Part shown: piece after piece, positions 21,136 through 29,323 of the stretch
Position numbering within the stretch: the stretch's first letter is position 1
How the letters are laid out: every line of letters starts with the position of its first letter
Assembly (NCBI GenBank): GCA_046756945.1
Contig: JBHHXI010000016.1
Span: forward strand, 1-30,171
Length of the DNA stretch: 30,171 nt
DNA from: JACZQZ01 sp046756945
GTDB lineage: Bacteria > Pseudomonadota > Alphaproteobacteria > Rhodospirillales > 2-02-FULL-58-16
Direction of reading: 5' to 3'
The notes under the pieces: generated by a model
Seen by the model: only the letters and a program-made list of their open reading frames with translations
Told to the model about the DNA's origin: nothing
Databases searched by the model: none
Position numbers and translations under genes: made by a program

Positions 21136-23391
21136 CTAATTGAAGGGTTCGGCCCGCGAGATCAACGCGTCCAGATCCGGCTCGTTCGGGTTTCTCGGCT
21201 TGCCCGGATGGATGATGCATACCTGGCAGGCCTCGGCCGCTTCCACCAGCTGCCGGTAAGTCCCCGCATCGGGGTCGGCGATGTACGCCTGCTCATTGTC
21301 GTCGTAAGCGAACATCTTGTTGTTGATCTCGGTGCATTCGTTGCAGGTCGTGCAACGGGGCGTTTCGATAAAGGGCTCGTCCGACGGCGCCGGGGTCGCC
21401 TCCGCGACCTCCGCCGGCGCCGTCTTCTCCGCGGCGGGGGTCGCGTCCTCCGCCGCCGGCGGGGCCGGCGCATCGGCCTCCGGCACGGCCCGGGGCCTCG
21501 ACTCCGCGAGTTCCCGCGCCTTCTCCTGTTCCCATATCTCCTTCTCTTCCGCGAGTAGCTTCCTGGCGTGGGAGTTGTTGATGCCGCCCAGCTCCTGCAG
21601 GCTCCGCCACATCCCGCGGCACCGGCGCGCGGCATGGATCAAGGTGTCTTCGACGATGGCCCTGTAAACGACGTTCTTGTCGTCGACCATCAGGATGTAG
21701 GGGACTTTTCCCGCCGCGGCGCCGTTCTCCAGTTCCAGGAAATCGTTCACCGGCACCATGCCGTCGTGCCACCTGGACCTGGGAACCCTTGCAAAGCACC
21801 CCGCGTAACGCCTGTCGGAGGCGACGAAATCGACGAACGTGAAGGCAGCCTCTTCCGATATCCTCTGAAGGTCCTCGTCTTCGTAGCCGAAGCGATGGAC
21901 CGGCCATTCGGCTTCCGCCTGGGGATTGCCGTCGATGGAGAAGCGTGACGCCCAATCGCTTCCCCGTTCGGGATCGTACGCGAATGCGGGAAAGGCGCGC
22001 GACTCCGCCGCCGCCGCCGCCCTCAGATAAGGCGGCACGTCGGGCACGTTCTTGGCCGCGCGGTGCCCCGCCAGGCCCGAGTATACGCTGAACAGCGCCG
22101 GCCCGTTCTGCGCCAGGCCCCTGAGGATCGATTCCCTCAGCGGATAGAGACAGGAACCGCTTGCCTGCAGCACATAGGCGTTATTGAGGCCAAGCGCCAT
22201 CGCCGCGAGCTGCGACCCCCGGAGGCCAAAGGAAAGTTGCCCCGATCCAATCGACAGGTCCTCGAGGATGTCGTCGCTTTGATTCACGACCTTGATCGGC
22301 AGGCCCGACGACAGGACCTCGGCGACCTTCGCCTTCTCCGCCCGGGCGTCGCGGCCGTTCCGCAGGCAGACCAGATAAGACGGGAACAACGCGAGATCGT
22401 CCGGTTGCACGAACGTCTCATCGAACCGGCGGAAGAACGGGTCGTGGGCCGGCTCCCGGTACCGGTTCCCGATCTCCAGCTCGGCGATGGACATGGCCTT
22501 GATAAGCCCGACCATCTCCGGCAGCCGTTCCTGGAAGGCGTCCAACGCGCGGGCGCAGCGGTCGAAAACGAAGACGTGGGGGCCCTTGCGCCGTCCCCCC
22601 TTCACGCGGTTGCCCGCCGGCGCAAAAAACCTCTGCGATTCGAGGGTCGACAGCGCGGAGCGGATCCGCCGCCGCCGCTTCTCCGCCATCATGCCGTCCG
22701 CGCACGCCGTTTCGAGGATGTCCGACATCGCCTCGAAATCGAACACCGCCTCGTAGGCGGTCCCCACCGAGTGCTTGAGGGTCGCAGCACTACGCGCTCC
22801 CTCCGACCTCATGGAGTCGGCCTTCAGGATGTCCGAGAGCTTCAGGATGAGCGCGTCGACCTGATCGCGGAACCTGCGGGCCTTGATTTCCTGAACCACG
22901 GCCCAGGCATGGGTCAGGACCTTGACCGGCGTCTCTCCGCCGCAGTCGATGACCTCCCCGTCGAGGCCGAGGACGACGCGGGCGCGGCTCAGGCTGTCGC
23001 TCAACGATTTTCGCGCGCTGGTATCGGCCCTGGAAAGCAGCGCGGTTTCCGCCAGATCCCAAAGCTGCAACAGGGAACCCTTCCTGCCGCGGGAGGCGAG
23101 GGTTCGTATTTCCTCCTCGAGCGCCAGCACGTGCCTTCTCAAACGCTCGCCCTCGATACCACGCGGAGCAATCTCTTGCAGGATGCCGTCGATGATGTCG
23201 GAGAGGGATTGCACGAACGGGCCACCGGCATCGCCGTCGACCAGCACCAACGGAAAATCGTAGCGCAGCTTCGACAGATCCCGGTAGGCGCTGAACAGGG
23301 CCGGGCGCAGGTGTCCGGCGTCGGCCGGATCGTCGCCGGGCTTTTCACCGGTCAGGTAAAAAGTGGAAAACGGTGAAGAATTGTCGTTCAT
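21136..23391 (-). CDS. Large protein of unknown function with a C-terminal ferredoxin domain, last gene of the kor/nfn operon
   Basis: A 751-residue cytoplasmic-looking protein with no signal peptide or membrane segment. The N-terminal half (about 1-340) is helical, charged and not recognised. A central region (about 350-600) has stretches such as QLAAMALGLNNAYVLQASGSCLYPL and AFPAFAYDPERGSDWASRF that remind me of the later domains of single-chain pyruvate:ferredoxin oxidoreductase, but no thiamine-diphosphate motif is visible. An Ala/Pro/Glu linker (about 632-679) leads to a ferredoxin-like domain with Cys680, Cys683, Cys686 and Cys722, plus Cys725, enough for one [4Fe-4S] cluster. It lies 49 bp after korB. 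I chose the ATG at 23391 because the 40 codons before it overlap korB and look like shadow. A dedicated electron carrier or regulator of KorAB is the likely role (inference). Confidence 0.8.
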   Translation of the reverse strand: MNDNSSPFSTFYLTGEKPGDDPADAGHLRPALFSAYRDLSKLRYDFPLVLVDGDAGGPFVQSLSDIIDGILQEIAPRGIEGERLRRHVLALEEEIRTLASRGRKGSLLQLWDLAETALLSRADTSARKSLSDSLSRARVVLGLDGEVIDCGGETPVKVLTHAWAVVQEIKARRFRDQVDALILKLSDILKADSMRSEGARSAATLKHSVGTAYEAVFDFEAMSDILETACADGMMAEKRRRRIRSALSTLESQRFFAPAGNRVKGGRRKGPHVFVFDRCARALDAFQERLPEMVGLIKAMSIAELEIGNRYREPAHDPFFRRFDETFVQPDDLALFPSYLVCLRNGRDARAEKAKVAEVLSSGLPIKVVNQSDDILEDLSIGSGQLSFGLRGSQLAAMALGLNNAYVLQASGSCLYPLRESILRGLAQNGPALFSVYSGLAGHRAAKNVPDVPPYLRAAAAAESRAFPAFAYDPERGSDWASRFSIDGNPQAEAEWPVHRFGYEDEDLQRISEEAAFTFVDFVASDRRYAGCFARVPRSRWHDGMVPVNDFLELENGAAAGKVPYILMVDDKNVVYRAIVEDTLIHAARRCRGMWRSLQELGGINNSHARKLLAEEKEIWEQEKARELAESRPRAVPEADAPAPPAAEDATPAAEKTAPAEVAEATPAPSDEPFIETPRCTTCNECTEINNKMFAYDDNEQAYIADPDAGTYRQLVEAAEACQVCIIHPGKPRNPNEPDLDALISRAEPFN

Positions 23392-23440
23392 CTCGGCGTC
23401 ACATGCGCTTTCTCTCGATCGAACCGGCTGCTCTTTCGCG

Positions 23441-24406
23441 TCACCCGGCAGGATGGATCGTGAACTTGTCGAACTCCTTTTCAAGAGCGGTCTTGACCAC
23501 GTCCGGCGCATACAACCGGTCGGGCTTTCGCAGATCCTCGTAACATGGCATGCCGGGATTCCGGTAGAGGACGCCGACGGGCATCGGATCGCCGGTCGAC
23601 GCTATCTCCCTGGCCCGGTTTCTGTTTGCGGGGTCGTGCTCCTCCTGGTTCCGGTAGACCCGGGAAAGTTCGGGACTGATCCGAATGCCGTTCTCGTGGG
23701 AAAGCAGCAGCATCCGGTCCGGGTTCTGTACCCACGGGTCGAACCGGTCCGGCAGGAATTCGGGGCACCTTTGAATCACGCGCACGAACGAGAAACCCTT
23801 GTGGTGGAAGGCCTGCGCAACGATGTCGTGCAGGAGCTCCGGAATCCAATCCACCGCCTGGGCGACGAACGAGACGTTGCGGATCCCCAGGGTGACGCTC
23901 ACCGGGTTGATCGGCTCCAGGTGCGTGCCCCGGGGCGTCGTGTTGCTCCTCAGGCCCTGGGGAGACGTGGGCGACGCCTGATTCTTGGTCAGACCGTAAA
24001 TGCCGTTGTCATGCATCAATACGGTCATATCCATGTTGTAGCGGATGGCGTGAATCCAGTGCGCGGTGCCGATGGAGCAGCAATCGCCGTCGCCGGTGAT
24101 GACGAAGACGTGGAGATCCGGCCTCCGCAACTTGATCCCCTCGGCGACCGGCAGCGCCCGGCCGTGAAGGCCGTGGAACCCGTAGGTGTGCATATAGTGC
24201 GGAAACCTGCTGGAGCAGCCGATCCCCGACACGAATACGGTCTTTTCGGGCGGCAGCTGCTCGTCGCGGCACAGCCGCTGGACGGAGGCAAGGATGCTGT
24301 TGTCGCCGCATCCGACGCACCAGCGCGGAATGCCGCCCTTGTAGTCCTCGAGGGAATATTCCTCGTCGAACAACCGCAACAGGCACCGGGTGGTGGAGGC
24401 GGCCAT
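23441..24406 (-). CDS. korB: 2-oxoacid:ferredoxin oxidoreductase, beta subunit
   Basis: A 321-residue thiamine-diphosphate subunit of the enzyme that oxidatively decarboxylates a 2-oxoacid to its acyl-CoA and reduces ferredoxin. Cluster cysteines are Cys30 and Cys33 (WCVGCGD), Cys64 (GIGCSSR) and Cys214 (IQRCPEF). The diphosphate-binding block is VITGDGDCCSIGTAHWIHAIRYNMDMTVLMHDN (GDGD at 105-108), followed by IYGLTKNQASPTSP. Three ATGs cluster at 24415, 24412 and 24406; I use 24406 because GAAAGG lies nine bases before it, although 24412 would share an A with the korA stop. The preferred oxoacid (pyruvate, 2-oxoglutarate or other) cannot be read from the sequence; the symbol is by family only. 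Confidence 0.92.
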   Translation of the reverse strand: MAASTTRCLLRLFDEEYSLEDYKGGIPRWCVGCGDNSILASVQRLCRDEQLPPEKTVFVSGIGCSSRFPHYMHTYGFHGLHGRALPVAEGIKLRRPDLHVFVITGDGDCCSIGTAHWIHAIRYNMDMTVLMHDNGIYGLTKNQASPTSPQGLRSNTTPRGTHLEPINPVSVTLGIRNVSFVAQAVDWIPELLHDIVAQAFHHKGFSFVRVIQRCPEFLPDRFDPWVQNPDRMLLLSHENGIRISPELSRVYRNQEEHDPANRNRAREIASTGDPMPVGVLYRNPGMPCYEDLRKPDRLYAPDVVKTALEKEFDKFTIHPAG

Positions 24407-24411
24407 TGTCA

Positions 24412-26367
24412 TCATCCTTTCAATTGCAGTCTCTCGCGGATGGCGCGGACGATGGTCCCGGGCTTGATCGGCTGTCCCCTGACCTCGGACCAGCAGTCGA
24501 CATCGACGAGATATCGCGCCCGCAAGAGCCACGCCAGTTCCGAATAGCGGCGATTGTCTTCGTCGATGATTTCGTCGTCGAGGCGGTCGGACCAGTTGCT
24601 CTCTACCGTCATGACCCTGTTGAACCGGTGCAACACGTCGCCGATTCCCGGCGGCATGGGCTGAAGGAACCGCAGGTGCAGGGAAGACACCTTATGGCCA
24701 TCGGCGCGCATGCGCCCGACCGCTTCCTCGATCACCCCCTTCGTGCTTCCCCAGCCGACGATCAGGAGGTCGCCTTCGTCGTCACCGAATACCGGCGTCG
24801 CCGTCAATGTCTTTTGCAGGGCCGCCAATTTGAGGCTGCGATGGTGGACCCCTTCCTCGTTGATGTCTGGATCGTAGGCGACGCGGCTCATACGATCGTG
24901 GGCCAGCCCGGTCAGACAGTGCATGCCGTTCGGCTGCCCGGGAATGAACCGGCGGGCGAGGCCGGTCCGCGCGTCCCAGTCGTATGGCTTCGCCCCCTCG
25001 GGGATCACGGTCTGATCCACCGGCGCCGCGAACCACCCCTCGGTGACATGTGGCCGCGGGAACGGCTGCTGAGACGATGCCAGATTGGCGTCCGAAAGCA
25101 CGACGACAACCATGTTGAATGTCTCGGCGATCTTGCGCGCCGCGATCATCGAATAGAAGCAGTCCTCGATGTCCACCGCCGCCATGACCACCTTCGGGTT
25201 GTCTCCGTGACCGCCGAAACACGCGAACAGCAGGTCTCCCTGCTCCGCCTTCGTCGGCAGGCCGGTGCTCGGGCCGCCCCGCTGGACGTTCACCACCACC
25301 AGCGGGATTTCCGCCATCACCGCGAGGCCGATCGTTTCCTGCTTCAAGGCGAACCCCGGACCGGACGTAATCGTTACCGCGCACTTTCCCGCATAGGACG
25401 CCCCGATGGCGAAGGCGCAGGCGGCGATCTCGTCTTCGGCCTGGTGCACCATGCCGCCGACGTTCTCGAAGACATCGCTCAGGTAGTGCGACGCCGACGT
25501 GGCCGGCGTGATCGGGTACATGGCGCACACCTCCATGCCCGAGGCCATCACGCCGAGGCCGAGCGCGATGTTGCCGTTGACGACGATCTGGGGCTCCCGC
25601 ATTTCGGACGGGGGAATCCGAAACTTGATGTCGAGGGTCGCCTCCGCCCATTCATGCCCGGCTTCCAACAGCCTTATGTTGTCGCGGATGACGGCGTCGG
25701 CCTTCTTGGCGAAGACGAAAGCGATCTGGTCCCGGGCCGTCTGCAGATCCAGGCTGTAGATGCTGCACAGCATGCCGAGGACGAACATGTTCTTGCCGCG
25801 CTTGGGATCGGCGACATGCTTCAGGCACTCGGTTTCCATGGGAATTTCGTAGACCTTGTAGCCGTCCGCCACGAGTTCGTCACAGGTCCGCGCGTAGGCC
25901 GCGGCGATCTCCGGGTCCTCATCGGCTCTCCATTTGTTCTCCAGGAGAATGATGCAGCCGGGCTTGAGTTCGTTCTCATCGAGGCGACTCAGAAGAACTT
26001 GTTCGTTGAAGGCGACGATGAGGTCGGCCTCGTCACCCCAATTGGTGACGCGACGGGACGCCAGGCGAATGCGGTTGCCGCTGGCGCCGGCGATGCTCCG
26101 CGCCGGCGGCTGGATTTCGGCGGGGATGATCTCGGCGGTCCAAATCCCGTTTCCCATCCGCGCCGCGATGGACCCGAACGCCTGGCCGCACCTCTGCGCG
26201 CCCTCGCCGGAATCGCTGATGACCTCGACGATATGCTCATTCAGCGTCACCACCGGCTTGGCGCGGGATGCGGGCCGGCCCCGCCGATTCAGGTTCGACA
26301 CCGACCCCGCCTTCGCCTTCTTGGCCGGCTTTTGGCGGGGTTCTCTTTTCAGGGCCTGTGCCTTCAT
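24412..26367 (-). CDS. korA: 2-oxoacid:ferredoxin oxidoreductase, fused gamma-alpha subunit
   Basis: A 651-residue subunit in which the gamma domain (about 40-230, with SDSGEGAQRCGQAFG and AEIIPAEIQPPARSIAGASG) is fused to the alpha domain (about 258-651). The alpha signature YPITPAT is at 284-290, followed by HQAEDEIAACAFAIGASYAGK and TSGPGFALKQE. The C-terminal transketolase-like part includes VGWGSTKGVIEEAV. The first 35 residues are basic and look like a variable leader. I chose the ATG at 26367, which is 31 bp after the preceding stop; the frame is open to 26493, but that part overlaps the upstream gene. The stop codon overlaps the korB start region, so the two subunits are made together. 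Confidence 0.92.
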   Translation of the reverse strand: MKAQALKREPRQKPAKKAKAGSVSNLNRRGRPASRAKPVVTLNEHIVEVISDSGEGAQRCGQAFGSIAARMGNGIWTAEIIPAEIQPPARSIAGASGNRIRLASRRVTNWGDEADLIVAFNEQVLLSRLDENELKPGCIILLENKWRADEDPEIAAAYARTCDELVADGYKVYEIPMETECLKHVADPKRGKNMFVLGMLCSIYSLDLQTARDQIAFVFAKKADAVIRDNIRLLEAGHEWAEATLDIKFRIPPSEMREPQIVVNGNIALGLGVMASGMEVCAMYPITPATSASHYLSDVFENVGGMVHQAEDEIAACAFAIGASYAGKCAVTITSGPGFALKQETIGLAVMAEIPLVVVNVQRGGPSTGLPTKAEQGDLLFACFGGHGDNPKVVMAAVDIEDCFYSMIAARKIAETFNMVVVVLSDANLASSQQPFPRPHVTEGWFAAPVDQTVIPEGAKPYDWDARTGLARRFIPGQPNGMHCLTGLAHDRMSRVAYDPDINEEGVHHRSLKLAALQKTLTATPVFGDDEGDLLIVGWGSTKGVIEEAVGRMRADGHKVSSLHLRFLQPMPPGIGDVLHRFNRVMTVESNWSDRLDDEIIDEDNRRYSELAWLLRARYLVDVDCWSEVRGQPIKPGTIVRAIRERLQLKG

Positions 26368-26398
26368 TCCAGGGTCCAGTCCTCGTGGTCCTCGGGGT

Positions 26399-27904
26399 CT
26401 ACGCCGCACGGACGCGGGAGAAGGTCTTCTCCCGGGCGTCGATCCCAAACAGCGTGCCGGCGCCTGCCGCCCGCCGGGGACGATAGACGGCATCGGTATC
26501 GCGTATGCCGAGATAGGCCTTCATGCTGCGCGCCGCCTTGCGGCCCGCGCCCATGGCCAAGATCACGGTCGCCCCGCCGGTCACGATATCGCCGCCGGCG
26601 TAGACGCCGGCCATGGAGGTGGCGAGATTTTCGTCCGTCTCGATATAGCCCCGCCCGTTGAGCTTGAGCTTCGCGGTCTGGCCGATGATCGGGTTGGCGC
26701 TGGTGCCGATGGCGTAGACGACCATGTCGGCGTCGAACTCATATTCGCTGCCTTCGACGGGAACGGGACGGCGCCGTCCCGACTCGTCGGGCTCGCCCAG
26801 CTCCATGCGGATACAGCGCATCCCGCGGACGTTCCCGTCGCCGTCGTCGAGGATTTCGACGGGGGCGGTCAGCCAGTGGAACTCGATGCCTTCCTCCTCG
26901 GCGTGGTCCACTTCCTCCGCCCGGGCGGGGCTTTCGGCCTTGGTCCGGCGATAGACGCAATAGACCTTCTCGGCGCCCAGCCTCAGGGTCACCCGCATCG
27001 CATCCATTGCCGTGTTGCCGGCGCCGATCACGGCGATACGCCGGCCCAGGTGCAGGGGCGTGTCGTAGTCGGGGAACTCCCCCGCCCGCAGAAGGTTGCA
27101 GCGTGTCAGGAGCTCGTTGGCGGACAGGACGCCGTTCAGGGATTCGCCCGGAATATCCATGAACCTCGGGCAGCCGGCGCCGGTGCCGACGAAAACGGCG
27201 TCAAACCCCATCTCGTCGAGCATCTGCTCGATGGTGAACAGGCGCCCGACCAGGGTGTTGCACCGTATCTTGACGCCCAGCCTGGCCAGGTTGTCGATCT
27301 CGGCGTCGATCACCGCGTCGGGAAGGCGGAATTCGGGGATACCGTAGCGCAACACGCCGCCCGGCTTGTGGAAGGCCTCATAAATCGTGACGTCGCATCC
27401 CGCCTTGGCCATGTCCGCGGCACAGGCGACGCCGGCGGGGCCCGAGCCGATGATGCCGATCCTGAAGGTGTTGGGTTCTATGTAGGGGACGCTTGTCCAG
27501 CCCTTTTCGATCGCCAGATCGCCGATCCAGCGTTCGAGCCGGCCGATCGCCACCGGCTCCAGCGTGTCGCCGACCGGGCAGACGCCCTCGCATTGGTCCT
27601 CCTGCGGACAGACCCGGCCGCAGATCGCCGGCAACAGGTTGTCGTTGGTGAGGATGTCGTAGGCGCCGCGGTAGTCCTTTTCGATGATCTTGGCGATGAA
27701 GCCGGGGATGTCGATGGCAACGGGGCACCCCGGAACGCAGGCGGCCTCGGGGCACATCAGACACCGCTCACACTCGTTCAGCGCGTCTTCCAGCCGGTAG
27801 CCGAGGGCGACCTCGGCGAAGTTCCCCGCCCGCTCCTTCGGATCCTGCACCGGGATGGGCGTTCGTTCCTGGGGAATGGTGCGTATGGTTTTCTTCTTTG
27901 CCAT
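26399..27904 (-). CDS. NADPH-dependent flavoprotein of the GltD/NfnB type
   Basis: A 501-residue flavoprotein similar to the glutamate synthase small subunit and to NfnB/SudA, the large subunit of NADH-dependent reduced ferredoxin:NADP oxidoreductase. The N-terminal Fe-S domain has nine cysteines (45, 48, 51, 56, 60, 95, 99, 105, 109), enough for two [4Fe-4S] clusters. The FAD site is IGIIGSGPAGVACA (153-158), and the NADPH site is IAVIGAGNTAMDAMR (294-301) followed by VYRRTKAESPA. The C-terminal AIGTSANP and GVYAGGDIVTGGATVILAMGAG bind FAD. The ATG shares its A with the stop of the preceding gene (TGATG), as expected for the two subunits of one complex. No glutamate synthase large subunit is present here, so Nfn is the better reading. 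Confidence 0.9.
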   Translation of the reverse strand: MAKKKTIRTIPQERTPIPVQDPKERAGNFAEVALGYRLEDALNECERCLMCPEAACVPGCPVAIDIPGFIAKIIEKDYRGAYDILTNDNLLPAICGRVCPQEDQCEGVCPVGDTLEPVAIGRLERWIGDLAIEKGWTSVPYIEPNTFRIGIIGSGPAGVACAADMAKAGCDVTIYEAFHKPGGVLRYGIPEFRLPDAVIDAEIDNLARLGVKIRCNTLVGRLFTIEQMLDEMGFDAVFVGTGAGCPRFMDIPGESLNGVLSANELLTRCNLLRAGEFPDYDTPLHLGRRIAVIGAGNTAMDAMRVTLRLGAEKVYCVYRRTKAESPARAEEVDHAEEEGIEFHWLTAPVEILDDGDGNVRGMRCIRMELGEPDESGRRRPVPVEGSEYEFDADMVVYAIGTSANPIIGQTAKLKLNGRGYIETDENLATSMAGVYAGGDIVTGGATVILAMGAGRKAARSMKAYLGIRDTDAVYRPRRAAGAGTLFGIDAREKTFSRVRAA

Positions 27905-28839
27905 CACGCCCCCGTCGCGGCCGGCGCCGCCTTTCCGGCGCGGCAGGCCTTCGACCACCTTTCCATCGCCAGCTTTTCCTCTTCCGCGAAACGCTTGAGC
28001 CGGTTCATGAGATCGTCGAAGTCGACCTGGTGCGCATCGAAGTCGGGCCCATCGACGCAGGCGAACATCATCCGGCCGCCGACCTTGACCCGGCAGCCGC
28101 CGCACATCCCCGTGCCGTCGACCATGATCGGATTCAGGCTGACGGTGGTCCTGACGCCCGAAGGGCGCGTCGTTTCCGCGCACGCCTTCATCATGATGGG
28201 CGGGCCGATGGCGATGACCTCGTCGATGTCGGGGTGCTTCTCCATGGCCACCGTGATTCCCTCGGTGACCAGCCCCTTCAGTCCGACCGATCCGTCATCG
28301 GTGCAGATTATGAACTCATCACAGTATTTCCTGAATTTATCTTCCCAGAAGACCAGCTCCCTGGTTCGGAATCCGACAACGCCGATGACGTAGGCGCCGC
28401 TCTCCTTGAAAGCGCGCGCCTGGGGGAACACGGGCGCCACCCCCAGCCCGCCGCCGACGCAGACGACCTTGGCCGCGTCGCCGATATGGCTGGGGCGGCC
28501 CATCGGACCAACCACGCCGAAAAGCTTGGTCCCCGGCCGGCAGTCCCGCTGCATCTCTTTCGTGGTTTTTCCAACCGCCTGGACCACCAGCGTGATGGTC
28601 CCGGCGTCACGGTTGAAATCGGCGATGGTCAGCGGGATACGTTCGCCGTGCTGGTGGGATAGGACGATGACGAACTGGCCCGCCCTTGCCGCCTTGGCGA
28701 GCATGGGATAACGAACTTCGAGCAGGAACGTGGCGTCGGAGAAATCCTCTCGCGCCACGATTTCAAAGGCAGACTCTTCCTCTGCCGGGTCCTTTGCCCG
28801 GCGTGTCGGCCCGGAGATCTCGCACGACCCGTCTTTCAC
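27904..28839 (-). CDS. NfnA/SudB-type ferredoxin-NADP(+) reductase subunit (FAD, 2Fe-2S)
   Basis: A 311-residue protein of the dihydroorotate dehydrogenase electron-transfer-subunit family: a FAD-binding barrel (about 23-115, with GQFVIVLSHQHGERIPLTIAD), an NAD-binding domain (about 120-225, VVCVGGGLGVAPVFPQARAF) and a C-terminal [2Fe-2S] site with Cys246, Cys249 and Cys261 in the MCGGCRVKVGGRMMFACVDGP block. With the next gene it would form the bifurcating Nfn complex, which couples NADH and reduced ferredoxin to NADPH. The start is a GTG with no clear ribosome site; homologues usually begin near residue 24, where an in-frame GTG (Val28) exists, so the first 23-27 residues are doubtful. It is the first gene of the operon, about 70 bp after the predicted transcript start. 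Confidence 0.9.
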   Translation of the reverse strand: MKDGSCEISGPTRRAKDPAEEESAFEIVAREDFSDATFLLEVRYPMLAKAARAGQFVIVLSHQHGERIPLTIADFNRDAGTITLVVQAVGKTTKEMQRDCRPGTKLFGVVGPMGRPSHIGDAAKVVCVGGGLGVAPVFPQARAFKESGAYVIGVVGFRTRELVFWEDKFRKYCDEFIICTDDGSVGLKGLVTEGITVAMEKHPDIDEVIAIGPPIMMKACAETTRPSGVRTTVSLNPIMVDGTGMCGGCRVKVGGRMMFACVDGPDFDAHQVDFDDLMNRLKRFAEEEKLAMERWSKACRAGKAAPAATGA

Positions 28840-28910
28840 GGCGTTGGGCTTGCTCCACCCGCTCCACAGGCTTCGGCGCCTTCGACAGGCTCGGCACCGT
28901 CAATATATTG

Positions 28911-28958
28911 AAAACTAATGATATCTTTCGGCGCCGGGCGCGGCCTTGACTTAAGTCA
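28911..28958 (-). promoter_or_regulatory. Predicted CRP/FNR-type class II promoter of the nfn-kor operon
   Basis: The palindrome TGACTTAAGTCA occupies 28947-28958. With flanks the minus strand reads ATGACTTAAGTCAA, which fits TTGA-N6-TCAA with one mismatch. TATCAT at 28918-28923 (minus strand, 5 of 6 bases of TATAAT) puts +1 at about 28911 and the palindrome centre at exactly -41.5, the class II position. A remnant of an intergenic repeat (CTTCGACAGGCTC, near 28880) lies in the leader. Confidence 0.65.
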
Positions 28959-29065
28959 TATCTGCCGTCCGGGAGGTGGCCGAATGGCGACGCGGGAAGC
29001 CCGTTCCGGGATGTGGCCCCCGGGGGGGCGGATCGGCAGAGAAATCCGGTTGGCGGCGGGCGGGT

Positions 29066-29323
29066 ATGACCAGGCTGGTGGTTGATATTGCGGCCGTCAT
29101 CATAACCCTCAGCCTGCGCCAGAACGTCGGGATCGCCGCCGTCCTCGGCGGCTACACGTTCCAGAGGCCGGACCTTGCCTTTGCCGGGGTGTTGTTGGTC
29201 GCCTCCGCCCTATGGGCGTCTTCGGGCAGGATTCCCGCCATGGTCCCGGCCATCGAGGTCCCGTTGCTGGCGTCCGGGCTTTTGAGCCTGGCGTCCCTCG
29301 GCGTCGTCTACACCATCGTGTAA
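29066..29323 (+). CDS. Shortened second copy of the small membrane-protein gene
   Basis: An 85-residue paralogue of the 118-residue protein at 20256-20612. Residues 1-17 (MTRLVVDIAAVIITLSL) match the first 17 of the long copy. The next part resumes at its QNIGIAAV, so 33 residues, most of the first membrane segment and the basic loop, are missing in frame. The remaining 212 bp align without gaps and with about nine in ten bases identical by my hand alignment. The frame is intact, and most differences are silent or conservative, so it may still be translated, but a membrane protein without its first segment may not work. The start matches the long copy (GGGCGGGTATGACC). Confidence 0.65.
   Translation: MTRLVVDIAAVIITLSLRQNVGIAAVLGGYTFQRPDLAFAGVLLVASALWASSGRIPAMVPAIEVPLLASGLLSLASLGVVYTIV

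Noticed and set aside
26399..27904. Glutamate synthase small subunit (GltD) as the function
   Set aside because: No large subunit is nearby, and the gene is translationally coupled to an NfnA/SudB-type partner, which fits an Nfn complex better.
24406..28393. Two long plus-strand frames (751 and 819 codons) across korA, the GltD/NfnB-type gene and part of nfnA
   Set aside because: The opposite strand carries the recognised motifs (YPITPAT, GSGPAG, CxxC clusters). The plus-strand translations show only low-complexity His/Asp/Arg/Gly sequence.
29066..29323. Calling the second membrane-protein copy a pseudogene
   Set aside because: The deletion is in frame and the frame has stayed open despite many later base changes, so it is listed as a shortened gene instead.
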